Translations under genes and position numbers: made by a program
Notes under the pieces: generated by a model
Database searches by the model: none
What the model saw: only the letters and a program-made list of their open reading frames with translations
What the model was told of the DNA's origin: nothing
In this document: in pieces, positions 12,001 to 23,103 of the stretch
Layout: each line of letters opens with the position of its first letter
How positions within the stretch are numbered: the first letter of the stretch is position 1
NCBI GenBank assembly: GCA_025558095.1
Contig: JAIVFI010000001.1
Location: 758,501-822,500 of the forward strand
Reading direction: 5' to 3'
Origin: Hyaloraphidium curvatum
Lineage: Eukaryota; Monoblepharomycota; Hyaloraphidiomycetes; Hyaloraphidiales; Hyaloraphidiaceae
DNA: 64,000 bases

Positions 12001-14061
12001 CGGGACAGCACGCACCTCGTTGGTTTCGAATTGCGCCTTGTAGACCGGATCGCTGTCCAGGTTGAACGCCGCACACAGGTCGAGAGCCGCGGCGTACTGC
12101 CCATGCCGGATGCGGTTACGAAGCGCCTCTTCCGGGTTCGTGACCTCGATGGTGCAATAGTTCAGCCGAGGTGGCTTCGGTTGATGGCCTGGAGGGGGAA
12201 CCAGAGTGTCTTCCGTTTCCCAGTGCCACAACATGACGTTCGTAACGAGTTTGATGGGGCCGGTGACAATGTTGGAGGCAGCGTCCGAGTTTGGGCTCTT
12301 CTTCGGCTCGTTTGTCGCGTCCTGATAGGTAAGGAACATGGCGCTTTCCGGTTCGACAGCAGCAACCGGTGGCGTTGGGAACCGGAGATTGAGGACCGAA
12401 CGCGTCTCCATGTCCGCAAAAAGGTCGACCAGCATCACATGGCCCGTGTCAAAGGTAAGGAGGATTGACTGCGGGGACCACCATTGCGCCGATGTCAACA
12501 AGGGCAGGTTCAAAGGATCGGTGGCGCCTTGCTGTCCTTCCGCAACGGATACGATCCGGCTCGCAGCGCTGGCAACAGAGGTGACGGATGTCACGGTGCC
12601 TGTGCGAGACGACGATTTCAGGTCACCGCGTCCGAACTCGTCGTCATCGGACCATTCCCCGGCATCGTCAGCGTCGTGACCCTGTTCGGCGAGGTCGCCG
12701 TCCCCATCGGCCGGAACTCGGCGGACCCGCAAGAGCTCTGCAAGGTTCTCCTCCGGAAGATAATCGACGAGGCCGGCAAGCTCCTCGCGGCCGTATTCTC
12801 GCACGCAACGTCCGGTCGCATAGCTCCAGATGCGGAGCTCGCCCGCCGAGCCCACGGTTGCGAGTAGCTTCCTGTCTGGCGCGAGCGAAGCTGAAAGGAT
12901 AGTTAGCCGCGGCGAAACAAGCTCCGTCGCCTTGTCCAACACGCCTGCCAGCTTCGAAGCTATGCCGCTCGACGGAGAATCGGGAGCACCGCCACCAAGC
13001 TTCTCGTACCGCTGCCGTGCACCACCGAGGCGCCAAAAGGACAGATCATCCTGCGCGCTTGGGGAAGAGCGCGGTCCCGGTCTGCCGCACAGTACGAGCA
13101 CTTTCGTGTCCCGATCGACCAAGCCGGCTGCAACGACGGTGTGGTACGGGGCGAACGAAAACGCATGGTCGAATCGTACGATGCCCATGGCGTCGTCGGA
13201 GCCCTCCTGAAACACGGTGACCATGCTACCATACGCCTGGTCGGAACCCGGAACCCGCGCAGGAACAGTGATCCGGGAGCCGTCGATCAAGTAGGAACGA
13301 AGGAGGCCGTCGTAACCGATGACGAGGAGCTCGGAGGACGTTCCGGCCGCCAATTCCGCACTTTCGGAGCTCTCCCGGCGCAGAGACGGGTCGGCAAACT
13401 CGAGAACAGCAACTGGGTCCAGAATACCGACATTGCCCATGGCGAAGCTCCCTCCCGACCTGCTGTCCACGAAGTGCCGGCGACGGTCCCTCGAAGGCAG
13501 GTCCGACGGACCCTCGGGGCCCTCATTCAAGATCGTCGCCAAATGGTGGCCTGCAATGCTTACGACGTCCACCGCTCCGTCGCTTCCGGCCACCGCCACG
13601 AGCTTTGAATCGTGCGACCACGCGAGCCTCCTCCACGGTCGGAATGGGTCGAAATCGAGCTCCACAGTCGCCAACGGCCTTCCGAAATCAAAGTCCGTGT
13701 CCCGTTTCGCGATTTCGACGCGGTCGTCCTGCAGAAGAGCAAGGAACTGTCCGCACGGAGACAGAGCTATCTGCCATGGGCACTGGTTGATGCGTTCCAA
13801 GGCCCGTATCAGGGTTCTCGTCAGCGTTCGGGACACCACGAGTCCCTCGGAGATGGAAGCAACGCCAGCGGCCGCGTGTCTGAGCCATCGCGACGCGATT
13901 CCGGGGAGCTCCAGGAGCGACGGAGCAGACGCCTCCCTGGTACGCGCGTCGGTCGCGTGGCGGCGCAACGACGCGAATCTTTCGAAGTCCGTCTCCCATC
14001 GGACGCGCGGAACGAGCTCAAAGAGGCTGCCAGTGCCCTCCAGGAGCACCGGCTCGTCCAT
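6036..14061 (-). CDS. NBAS / long-form Sec39, Dsl1-NRZ tethering complex subunit
   Basis: Very large protein, about 2605 residues (human NBAS is about 2370), of the ER tethering complex that captures COPI vesicles and, in animals, also affects mRNA decay. Five exons: 14061-12016, 11963-8679, 8626-7808, 7752-7295, 7245-6036; introns are 49-55 nt. Exon 1 carries the NBAS N-terminal propeller region: CPWQIALSPCGQFLALLQDD, WRRLAWSHDSKLVAVAGSDG and ELLVIGYDGLLRSYLI match the animal protein in order. Exon 2 holds the Sec39 region, for example ALEVLFTRHGEQLLPHRLDI (about residue 855) followed by VSYSVLLPRV, and later ILPIQVRLCEDRLDLV. The C-terminal third is poorly conserved helical sequence. The start ATG at 14061 lies only 75 bp from the divergent DHHC gene. 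No broken frame was found. Confidence 0.9.
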
Positions 14062-14136
14062 CGCGGACACTCTGCGCTTGCGAATCCCTTGGACCCGCGA
14101 AGAGCCGAGGACGCAGCGCCCTTTCGCTGAGCTACG
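14062..14136. promoter_or_regulatory. 75-bp bidirectional promoter, NBAS / DHHC gene
   Basis: Only 75 bases separate the start codons of two divergent genes, so both promoters and both 5' leaders must overlap here or extend into the neighbouring coding sequence. I see no clear TATA box. Confidence 0.55.
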
Positions 14137-15556
14137 ATGAAGCTCCTGTGGACGTCGACGAAGGTCCACTTCTTGGAAATGCTGTTTAGCTTGTGAGGCG
14201 GCCGAGCTCATGGGCCGGTTCCGGGGTGACACGCGTGACCGCTTCGCAGCTTCGACTACCTCGTCAGGGGGCTGGGCCCTCTCCTGATCATCTTGGCCAT
14301 CGTTCTGATCGGCGGCTGCATGTATCTGTACTTTGCGCACGTCCTCCCGCTCAAGTACCCGGCCGCGACCCCCCTGTCGACCTTTGGGAGCGTGGTCTAT
14401 GCCCTGGACGTGCTCTTTGCGATCTACCTCTCCGTCTGCATCACGTTTCACTACACCATGGCCGTGCTGATACCGCCGGGTGACGTGACGCGCGCGGACG
14501 CGGAACGGTGGGCGGCTCTGGAGGAGGACTTGGCCGAGAGCGGTATCGGCCTAGAGGGCGGCGCCCTCCCGGGAGTTGGCCCGTCCGCGGCCAAAGGAGA
14601 GCGCATCGGTGTGGGCTCGTCGGGCTCCAGTGGCGCCAAGAAGGCGGCAGACGGGAATGGCGAAGGATCTTCGGCCGCCGTGCCGGATGGGGCGGGGGAA
14701 AGCACCGACAGCGTGAACCTGAACTTGGTCTTGCGGGACGAGGACGCCCTGGACGAACTGCTGCCCGAGTCATCAAATCCGCGGCAGAGGGTCACGGATG
14801 CTTTTGCGCCGCGACCGGGCTTCTTCGCCCGGCTGGATCTCCAGCGCTTCGTTTCTCCGCCCTACTCTCCCGCGGAGTGCCCGAGCTACGTCAAAGTCGG
14901 GGCCTTTACGAAGCCATTCTCGACGCCGCTGGACGATAACATGGGATTGGGGCTCACTATCGGGGACATTTCCGTTCGGAGCTTGCGGGGAATGAAGTAC
15001 TGCAAGAAATGCCGACTGCCCAAACCGGCTCGTTCGCATCATTGCTCGGTGTGCAACAAGTGCGTTCTCAAGATGGATCACCACGTGGGTTCTTGGCAAG
15101 ATGGGATCGTTGGATGCCAGCCGCTAACGGATCACTCGCCACATCCAGTGCCCCTGGATTGCCAACTGCGTCGGCCACCACAACCACCGTTACTTCTTCC
15201 TTTTCCTCTGCTACATGTCGTTCACGTGCTACTACTACGCCCTGGCGTCGTGGCCGGCGTTCTACTCCGCCATCAACACGTCGGTCACGGACACGACGAT
15301 CTGGCCGAAGCCGGCCTTCCGTTCGCTGATGGCGTTTTCATGGGTGCTGGCGACGATCATCGGGCTCGCCATTGTTGGGCTGTGTTGGTGGCAGCTCTTC
15401 CTGGTGCGCACGGGCCTGACGACGATCGACTACTACCAATGGCGCGACGCGGTCGACGCGGGCAAGGAGCACAATATGGTCGTGGAGAACTTCTGGGATC
15501 TGGGCGGTTGGCGGCAGAACTTTTCCTGGTTCTTCTACGTCGGCAAGGCCCAGTGA
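14137..15556 (+). CDS. DHHC palmitoyltransferase (ZDHHC16-like)
   Basis: S-acyltransferase that attaches palmitate to cysteines of membrane-associated proteins, 432 residues. Exons: 14137-14192, 14250-15084, 15149-15556. The short first exon (MKLLWTSTKVHFLEMLFS) is inferred because it restores the frame and leads directly into FDYLVRGLGPLLIILAIVL, the first membrane segment. The second segment follows near residues 60-80. The cysteine-rich domain begins near residue 268 with YCKKCRLPKPARSHHCSVC. The catalytic DHHC is completed across intron 2 (...KMDHH / CPWIANCVGHHNHRYFF). Two more membrane segments and a DPG-less tail with TTIDYYQW follow. Family resemblance is strongest to ZDHHC16-type enzymes. 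Residues 90-200 form a long low-complexity loop between the second membrane helix and the catalytic domain. Confidence 0.9.
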
Positions 15557-15768
15557 GTCGCGGCGGCCTTCCTCCTGTGTCGCGCTGACCAGGTTGCGCA
15601 GCCCCTGGTGGCATGTCCTCATTCCGCAGGTTGTTCCGGCAAGATCGGACGGGACGTGGTGGCCGACAGTTTACGACGTGCGAAGGGCTTCTGCAGGAGA
15701 AGCAAGACAAAGCTGAATCTAGTCGATACCCAAGCTTTGTGTACAGAGAAGGAAGAAGGAATCCGCGA

Positions 15769-16449
15769 TCACCCCGATAGGTCCTTCACCTCCTTTTCCA
15801 AACGGCCGATTTCGATCTGGAGTTCGTTCCACCGTTGGAGGTCCGACGCCATCTTGGCACAACGCTGAGCGTCGTCCTCTGTTTTTGCGTCGATCCAACA
15901 ACGGGTGAGCCTGCTCGGCCAAACGCGCCTCGTGTCGTCGACGCAGTCGGCCAAACATGCCTTTATCGAGCATCAAGACATTTGGCATCAGGCAGAAAGG
16001 ATCAGCAAGGGACGGAAACCGACCTTATACGCGCCTTCCGCGACGGCTTCCACGATCGTCGACTGAATCCCGTCCAGATTGCGCGTGAACGCACTGACGA
16101 CCTCGCTGAACGTCCCCGTGAACAGGCTCTCGACCTCGCGTTCGATGGCGACGAGCGGGTCCTCCTCGCGCTGCAGCTTCGAACCACGAGGCGTGTCCGG
16201 TTTCGCAGACGCCGGAGCCGAGGAACTGGACGTCGACGAGAACGTGAATGATCCCGTGGGCACCAAATTGTTCAAAGTGGATCGGAAGGGGCTCCTGATG
16301 GTCAAATCGACCATCGAACGGCAGGCCAGGATGCAGTCGCCCTTGGAGGACTCTTGGTACGCCTGGTTGCGGTCCGAACCCCGAAGAGCCCGCAGCCGGT
16401 CCAGCACGTTCTGAGCACGCGCTTGCGCATCGTCCCCGATGCTCGCCAT
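15769..16449 (-). CDS. Hypothetical protein with C-terminal coiled coil
   Basis: Predicted 205 residues from two exons (16449-16024 and 15960-15769; 63-nt intron). I do not recognise the family. The N-terminal region is helical and charged, then comes a serine-rich linker (about residues 70-85). The intron joins EGAYK to ACLADCVDDTRR, giving a segment with several cysteines (CLADC, RCWID, RCAKM). The last 25 residues, LQRWNELQIEIGRLEKEV and following, look like a coiled coil. Spaced cysteines plus helices recall small CxxxC-type proteins, but no twin CX9C pattern is present, so I make no functional claim. A second 66-nt in-frame intron (GTACC...CATCAG, within 16256-16349) is possible and would shorten the protein. 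Confidence 0.55.
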
Positions 16450-16714
16450 CGCGACGTGTCCTTGTGGAGTTGAACTTCCGTAATGCCTCTCAGCAGAACT
16501 GAATCCAGCTATAGCTCTGCGTTGGTGCCGTCCCACCACGCTCAGTTCTCGAATGGCCCTTTAGACGCCTTCGTCGCGTAGCGACAGTTTGCCCGAACCA
16601 CTTTGAACGCGTTTCTGGGGCGTCCGGCGTCGAGAGGCCCTCTCCTGCGGACAGCGAGTTCGCTCCGCACCCACCTTCCAACGCCTGCCCTGCATTCATT
16701 GGCCCCCCGACACG

Positions 16715-17490
<776 letters not shown>

Positions 17491-17720
17491 GAGATCTCTG
17501 ATTCCAGGAATGCCTTCGTCAACGATGTAGAGACGGGACTACTGAAGCATGGTCGCGAAATCGAAAGCTCAACGGCATCACGGACGGCCGCGACGTCAAC
17601 CCCGCAGTCCGCCCGATTGCGACCGCACAACAACGAGCTGCGGACCGGGCGAGGGAGAGGGACGAGGTGCGGCGCCCAAGAACGAGTCCATTCCGGATCC
17701 CATACACGCCGCCTCCCCCT

Positions 17721-18476
17721 TCAGAGCTTCGGCGCCGGGCCGACCTCAAAGTCGAACACCGTCGCCGAATCCGGCACCGACGCCGGCCTGAGGTAGGTCA
17801 GCACGTTGTCCTGGTGCGCCTTGTGCGGGCCGTACACGTCCAGGTCCTTCTTGGACGCGAACGACGAGTAGAGCACTTTGACCGGGGCGGTCAGCACCCC
17901 GCCGGACCTCGAACAAGCGGCGACCCACCGTGGTTCGCGCCCGTCGCCTTCCCCAGCACCGGCCCGGTGTAGATGATGTCGATGGGCAGCTGCCCCGACC
18001 CGCTTTTGCTCTCCTTGACCAGGTTGTCCGCCCCCGTGCGCCACTGCGCCTCCTTGCCCTTCTGCACGTTGAAGTTGACGATGTGCACGAGGCCGTATGC
18101 CACGCGGTCCTGTTTGCCGCGGGCGGGGCCGGTCAGCAACCCGCGCCGGGCGGGGAGGCGGCGCGGCGGGGCCCACCGCCACAAAGTCGCAGATGAACGA
18201 CTTGTCCACCAGCTTCCCCAGCTTCTTGACGTAGTCCATGTGCGGCTTGCTGGGCCCGTACGCCTGCAGGCTCTTCTCGTCCTGCGCGACGATGTAGAGG
18301 ATGTACGTCAGGCCCTGCGCCCGCTCGAGGTTGTGGTGGATCGGGCCGTGGTACGCCCCGCGGACGCCGGGGATCTGGCCGGCGGCCATGGCGGCGAAGA
18401 AGGTGCCGGTTTGGGCGTGCAGCTCGGCGTCCTGGCCGGCCTTGGGCCGGAACGCGACGACGTGGATGATGGGCAT
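17721..18476 (-). CDS. Tandem Dabb (stress-responsive alpha/beta barrel) protein
   Basis: 211 residues in three exons (18476-18177, 18109-17929, 17875-17721). Two consecutive ferredoxin-like alpha/beta-barrel domains of the Dabb family are visible. Domain 1 starts MPIIHVVAFRPKAG and ends with SLQAYGPSKPHMDYVKKLGK; domain 2 repeats the pattern with VAYGLVHIVNFNVQKGKE and DLDVYGPHKAHQDNVLTYL. The conserved Y-x-x-H-x-x-H/D-type motif near the end of each domain is characteristic. Dabb proteins are small cytosolic dimers found in plants, fungi and bacteria, some stress-induced, others cyclases. No catalytic role can be assigned here. Fusion of two units would give an internal pseudo-dimer. Confidence 0.82.
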   Translation of the reverse strand: MPIIHVVAFRPKAGQDAELHAQTGTFFAAMAAGQIPGVRGAYHGPIHHNLERAQGLTYILYIVAQDEKSLQAYGPSKPHMDYVKKLGKLVDKSFICDFVAVGPAAPPPRPARVADRPRPRQTGPRGIRPRAHRQLQRAEGQGGAVAHGGGQPGQGEQKRVGAAAHRHHLHRAGAGEGDGREPRWVAACSRSGGVLTAPVKVLYSSFASKKDLDVYGPHKAHQDNVLTYLRPASVPDSATVFDFEVGPAPKL

Positions 18477-18934
18477 TTCGGGGGTTTGGGCAGGGGAGGG
18501 CGCGGGGCGGGGTGCGGGGAATGGGAGGGCGGAAGGTGCGGAGCGCGATGCGGGGAAGGCAAAGGCCGGGAAGCGGGGAACGAGAGGTGGGAGCGACGCG
18601 GTGTCGGAAGTTCAGCGGAGCCGACCCGATCGGCGCTGGGGCAAATCCCCGCCGCATCCGATCACCTCCACCTCCGCCTCGCGTGCAAGATGATGAGAAA
18701 ACAACGAATGCAATCGCGATGCCCAAAGTACAGACAATCCACTGATGACCACATGCAGCTCCCCTCGGGGTTCTAGTCTATCTCTCCGTCCGGCGAAGAT
18801 CGTTGATGGTGATAGCAGAACCCGTCGCTCGATGTGATGCAAAATGTCAGGCAGGCAGGCAGGCAGAATCATGCGGAATCCGGCACGGGCGTCGACCCGG
18901 CGCGTCGTGTCTTGCGTGTCGTCGAGGTCGGCGA
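18477..18934. other. Intergenic region with (CAGG)n tract
   Basis: About 460 bases between two leftward genes: the 3' end of the GATA factor and the promoter of the Dabb gene. It contains a (CAGG)n microsatellite at about 18848-18866, like the tract near 5784. No gene is seen. Confidence 0.5.
18848..18866. repeat. (CAGG)n microsatellite
   Basis: Between four and five copies of CAGG in the 3' flank of the GATA factor gene; the same motif occurs near 5784. Confidence 0.75.
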
Positions 18935-20527
18935 TCACCCCCTCCCCGGGTCCGGCAGCAGCCCGCCCGCCCCCGCGGCGCCGTAGACCGCCAGCCACTG
19001 CTCGAGATCGGCCGGCACCGAGCCCGCCCTGAACCCGCCGTACGCGAACGCCGGGCCCGGCACGGCCGCCTGCGGCGGGACCGGGAAGTCCGGGTCCGGG
19101 GAGGCCAGGAGCGCCGCGAGCCCCTGGCCCTGGGCGGCCGGCCTCCTCGGCCTGGGGGCTTGGACCGCTCCGGAAGCCAGCGCGGTGCCGTGGGGCTCGC
19201 TCTCCGTGCGGGGGCGCTTGGCCGTGCCCCCCGGCGGGGCAGCGGGCGGGGGCCGGGGGCGCTTCCGGTAGGTTTCGGCCTTGAGGTTCAGCGGGCGCGG
19301 GGTCTTGTGCATGCGTTCGTACAACCCGCAGGCGTCTGCGGCGGCGAAAAAACGTCAGCATTGGTTGCGCGGCAAGGCAAAGGGGGGACGCACTGCAGAG
19401 GTGCAGCCCGCGCTCGTTCTTGCGCCACAGCGGGGTGGTGGAGGTCGAGCAGTTGGAGCAGACGATGCCGCGGGGGTTGCCCTGCGCGGCGCCGGGGGCC
19501 GGGGCGGCGGGGCGGGCGGCGGGGGCGGGGGTGGGCGCCTGGATGGCCGAGACGAGGTCGAGGAAGGCGAGGTCGAGGGAGGCGAGTTGCTGCAAGGTGC
19601 AGGGCGGCGCGTCAGCGTCCGGAAAGCGGCCAGGTGCAGGCAGGCGGCGGACCTCGGCGGCCATCCCCGTCCCGAACATCCCCTGCGCCGGCGGCACCTC
19701 CGGCGCCGCCCCCGCCACGTCCGCGAACGCAAACGGCGCGTCCATCGCGGCCCTCTCGAGCGCCAGCACCGCGTCGTCGCCGCCGGCATCGTTGGCGATG
19801 TAGAACGCGTCGCCGGCGCGGCCGGCGAGAGGGAAGCGAAGGGGGGCGGTGGCGAACGAGGCCAGCGTGACGGGTGCGGGGACGGGGGGTTCGGCGGGGA
19901 TGGCGGCGATGTGGGATTCGTGGCGGAGGGGGTCGGAGAGGTCCAGGATGTGCGAGGAGAGGTCGACGGGTTGTTCAAAGGGGGCGAGGGTGGGGAGCGG
20001 GGCGGCGCGGGGCGCGAGGAGGGCGGCCTGCGCGGCCTCGAGCACGGGGCCGACGAGGGCGATCAGGGGGGCCGAGGAGGCGGGAGCGGGGAGGGGTGTT
20101 TGGGCGGCAGGGGGTGCGGAGGCGGGCTCGGCGGGCTTCGCGGCGGGCGGTCCGGCCTCCCCCAGCGGGCGCGACGTGCCGACGGGCGGATTGCGGCGCT
20201 CCCGGATCGCGGCCTCGACGGTCGCGTCGTGCTCCAGCCGCGAGGTCTTTTCCGCGGAGTACTTTCGGAAAGCGGTCTGGCTCATGGTCCCCTTCTCGAC
20301 CTGGTTCAGGTGCAGGTGCCACAGCCGCCACGACAGGTTCTCGGCGCGCGTTCCCTGCTCGACGTTCTCCTTGACCTTTGTGAGGCACTGCTTGCGGGGG
20401 CAAGTCAGGGGGGGCGGGGCGGCCGCGAGTGCGCTCTCGCCTTCCACGTGCGGCACAGGTCCTCCTCCGAGTCGATGTCGCGCAGCTGCGTGAACATGCC
20501 GCCCTTTGCCGACAGCAGGACGGGCAT
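18935..20527 (-). CDS. AreA/Gln3-type GATA transcription factor
   Basis: Predicted nitrogen-regulatory zinc-finger activator, 493 residues, in three exons: 20527-20441, 20387-19394, 19335-18935. The N-terminus (MPVLLSAKGGMFTQL) and the motif TKVKENVEQGTRAENLSWRL form the DUF1752-like segment found in fungal AreA, NIT2 and Gln3 proteins. One GATA finger lies near residues 339-363, CSNCSTSTTPLWRKN... with C-x2-C-x17-C-x2-C, and its last NAC is split by intron 2. A basic tail RMHKTPRPLNLKAETYRKR follows, as in the AreA class. The middle is proline/alanine-rich. Intron 1 seems to use a GC donor (AAG/GCGAG), because no GT donor keeps the frame into CLTKVKEN. Known members switch on alternative nitrogen-source genes under ammonium/glutamine limitation; that role here is inference. 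Confidence 0.87.
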
Positions 20528-21070
20528 CGCTGGGCCGAGGAGGGGAGGGGAGCGCGGGGGAAGCGGAGCGGGGCGGCCGGCCCGAGCGGGGCGTTCCGGC
20601 GGGGCAGCCGACTGCGACTCGCGCCGGGAGACGCGCGGCGGTGCGGGTGGCGGGGTGTCTGCCGGGGGCCGAATGGCGAATGGAGCAAAGACGGCCGTTC
20701 CGTTCAGCCCCGCTGCACGCGTGGCACCGGGTGGCTGGTGCGCTGCCTCCGCGAGGAGATTGCGCGTGAGTGCCCATCGGCGACGGGCGATCTGCGGTCC
20801 GCTCCACGCGCCCGCCGGCCCGGGACCCCGCATCTCTCAGGCCGCGGCACGGTCGGAGGGCGGCGGCGGTCGGCTGCCCGTCACCGGGAGGACCGCCGTC
20901 CCCGAGTCGCGCGCCACCTCGGCCCCCCGGCCGCGCCCCAGCCTCCCTCGGAGGGCACCCGCGGCCCGCCATCGCCGTGATCGGAGGGCGGAAAACGCTG
21001 CTAGCTTGCACGGGCCCGCTGTCGGACTTGTCGGGCCGGCCACCGCGCGGACCCCCGCCCCTCAATCGAT
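20528..21070. promoter_or_regulatory. Divergent promoter region, GATA factor / WD40 gene
   Basis: About 540 bases between two divergently transcribed genes. Longer than most gaps here. No additional gene is seen and I did not find a clear array of GATA sites on inspection. Confidence 0.45.
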
Positions 21071-22219
21071 ATGACGATCCCCGGGCTGCTCCCCGGGCTG
21101 CTCCCCGACGACGACTCGGACTTCCCCCTGTTCGCCTCGCCGTGCGCGCGCAAGCACCCCGCGCCGTCGACCGCGAAGCACTGGCAGCTGCGCGACCTGC
21201 TGCACTGCCCGCGCACCGGCGAGCTCGTCCACGTGCACGGCAGGCAGGTGCTCCGCCACAGAGTGCCGTCGCGCTCCTCGGCGCCGCTGTTCCACGACCT
21301 CGCCTTCCACCCGTGCTCGGCAACCGCAGCGCACGGCTACGTCGCCGCGGGCGGGGAGCGCAGCGAGCTCACCGTGCGCCGCGACGACGACTCGTGGTTC
21401 GCCTCGACCTCGCTCGGCGGCAGCATCAACAACGCCCTGGCCGTGGTCGAGCACCACGCAGGCACGCGGCTGTACGTGAGCAACAACGACATGACCGTCA
21501 AGGTGCTCGCGCTGCCCACGCTCGACGCCGTGGCCACGCTGCCGCTGCCCACGGCCGTCAACTACACCGCCGTGTCGCCCGACGGGAGGACGCTGGTGGC
21601 CGTGGGGGACACGCCGGAGGTGTTTGTGTTTGACGTGTCGGCGTCGGGCGAGTACACGCACGTGGAGACCCTGACCGGTGGGGCCCATCCGGAGGCGTGA
21701 TCCGTTCACCGGTTAACACTCCTTGATCCGTGTTGGTCCCACAGCCTCCAAGGACTCTGGCTTCTGCTGCGCGTGGAACCGCTCCTCCCGCAACTTTGCC
21801 GTGGCCAGCCAGGACGGCGCCGTCTCGGTGTGGGACGTCCGCATGCCCTCGCGCAAGCTCGCGCGGCTGCAGTCGCGCCAGGGCGGCACCCGGGGCGCCG
21901 CGCGGTGCCTCAAGTACTCCCCCGCGGGGGGCGTGGACCTGCTCGCCTTCAGCGAGGTGCGCCCCGCGTCCCTCGCCCCTCCTCCGTTCCCCACTGACCC
22001 TCCCCGCAGCACCAATCCTACGTGCACCTCGTCGACGCGCGCACCTACGCCTCCTCCCAGGCCATCCGCACCGCGCCCCCCGGCGCGGACCCCGACGTCG
22101 CGGGCATCGCCTTCTCGCCCGACTGCCGGTCGCTGTACGCCGCGCTCAACAGCCAGATCGTCGAGTTCGAGGTGGACCTGGTGGCGAGGAGGAGCTTCCC
22201 GGCGGGGGAGATACGGTGA
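21071..22219 (+). CDS. WD40-like protein, DUF2415-type
   Basis: Predicted 342 residues from three exons (21071-21677, 21745-21956, 22010-22219). The N-terminal HWQLRDLLHCP motif and the following degenerate beta-propeller blades resemble fungal DUF2415/WD40 proteins of unknown role. Recognisable blades include NNALAVVEHHAGTRLYVSNN, LPTAVNYTAVSPDGRTLVAV, SGFCCAWNRSSRNFAVASQD followed by VSVWDVRMPS, and PDVAGIAFSPDCRSLYAALN. Both introns start GTGGG or GTGCG and preserve the blade register. A scaffold role is usual for such propellers, but no partner can be named. The DUF2415 label comes from memory of the family and was not searched. Confidence 0.7.
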
Positions 22220-22345
22220 TCCCCGGAGGGCGGGGACCTCCGACGGGGCCGTTCTTTGGGCAAGGTATCTTGGGAATCGTGTACACGGAACGTAGAATGT
22301 AGGCACCGCCCGCGGAACACGTGGTCGGACCGCCCCGCACGGAGG

Positions 22346-23103
22346 TCACCACCACTCGAGCTCGTCCGGCGTGATTGGCTTCTTGAGCGGCACCATGCTC
22401 TCCCTGGTCGTATCCCGGGGCAGCGCCTTCCTCATGTCTGCCGACCGACCGTCCGTCAGCACCGCGGTCTCCCGCCGGGGACGGGGAAGCGACCCACCGA
22501 ACGCGTCCTCGTCCTTCCTCTCCCCCCCTCCGGAATAGTACCCCAGCACCCTCCTGTAAACCGCGTACCCCATCCCCTCGTACATCCCTATCGCCAGGGC
22601 ATTGCTCCTCCGCACGAACAGATCGACGAAGTACGCGTCGTGCACCTCCGTGCAGACGGATTCCAGCACGCGCATGAGCGACCGCGCCAGCCCGAGCCGC
22701 CGGAACTCGGGCGCCACCGTGACCGCCGTCACGTGGCCGTGCCAGAGCTTGCCCGTGCCTTCGGCCTTCCCCAGGACTTTTCGCGCGTCAGCTCCGGCCG
22801 GCGGGGAGCGGAAGGGGGGGACCCACTGTACCCCGCCCTCCGCCCGGTCCGGTCGACGGCCATGTGGCACAGTTCGGGCCATTGCGCGAGGTAGGTGAGG
22901 TAGAACGAGATGTTGTACTGCCGGCAACGGGACGTGAGCCTTCCGCATCGCGCGGGGGGGGAGGTGCGCACGGTCTCGGTGAACTCGTCGAGGTTGCTGC
23001 GGGGAGCGTCATGTCAGACGAATCGCGGGGGCGGGAAGGGAGGGAAGTACATGTTGTTGAAGTGGAAGAGGTCGTCGGCGCGGAACCGGCGGAGGGAGGT
23101 CAT
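22346..23103 (-). CDS. NAA20: NatB catalytic subunit NAA20 (N-terminal acetyltransferase)
   Basis: Acetylates the N-terminal Met of nascent proteins beginning Met-Asp, Met-Glu or Met-Asn, as the catalytic half of the ribosome-bound NatB complex. Five exons: 23103-23051, 22996-22972, 22917-22827, 22776-22498, 22437-22346; 179 residues, the usual family length. It begins MTSLRRFRADDLFHFNN (human MTTLRAFTCDDLFRFNN), then YNISFYLTYLAQWPE, the acetyl-CoA loop APEFRRLGLARSLM, and YFVDLFVRRSNALAIGMYEG. The last intron is 60 nt with no stop codon, so an unspliced reading shows a false insertion. Removing it gives DEDAF/DMRKALPRD, exactly like DEDAYDMRKALSRD in animals. The auxiliary subunit NAA25 is not in the window. 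Confidence 0.94.

Noticed and set aside
18612-21323. Open frame of about 900 codons on the - strand
   Set aside because: Only the part overlapping the GATA factor exons carries family similarity; the rest is read-through of introns and intergenic sequence.
22438-22497. Apparent 20-residue insertion in the NAA20 catalytic protein
   Set aside because: It has GT and AG ends, and its removal restores the exact family sequence DEDAF/DMRKAL; it is an intron.
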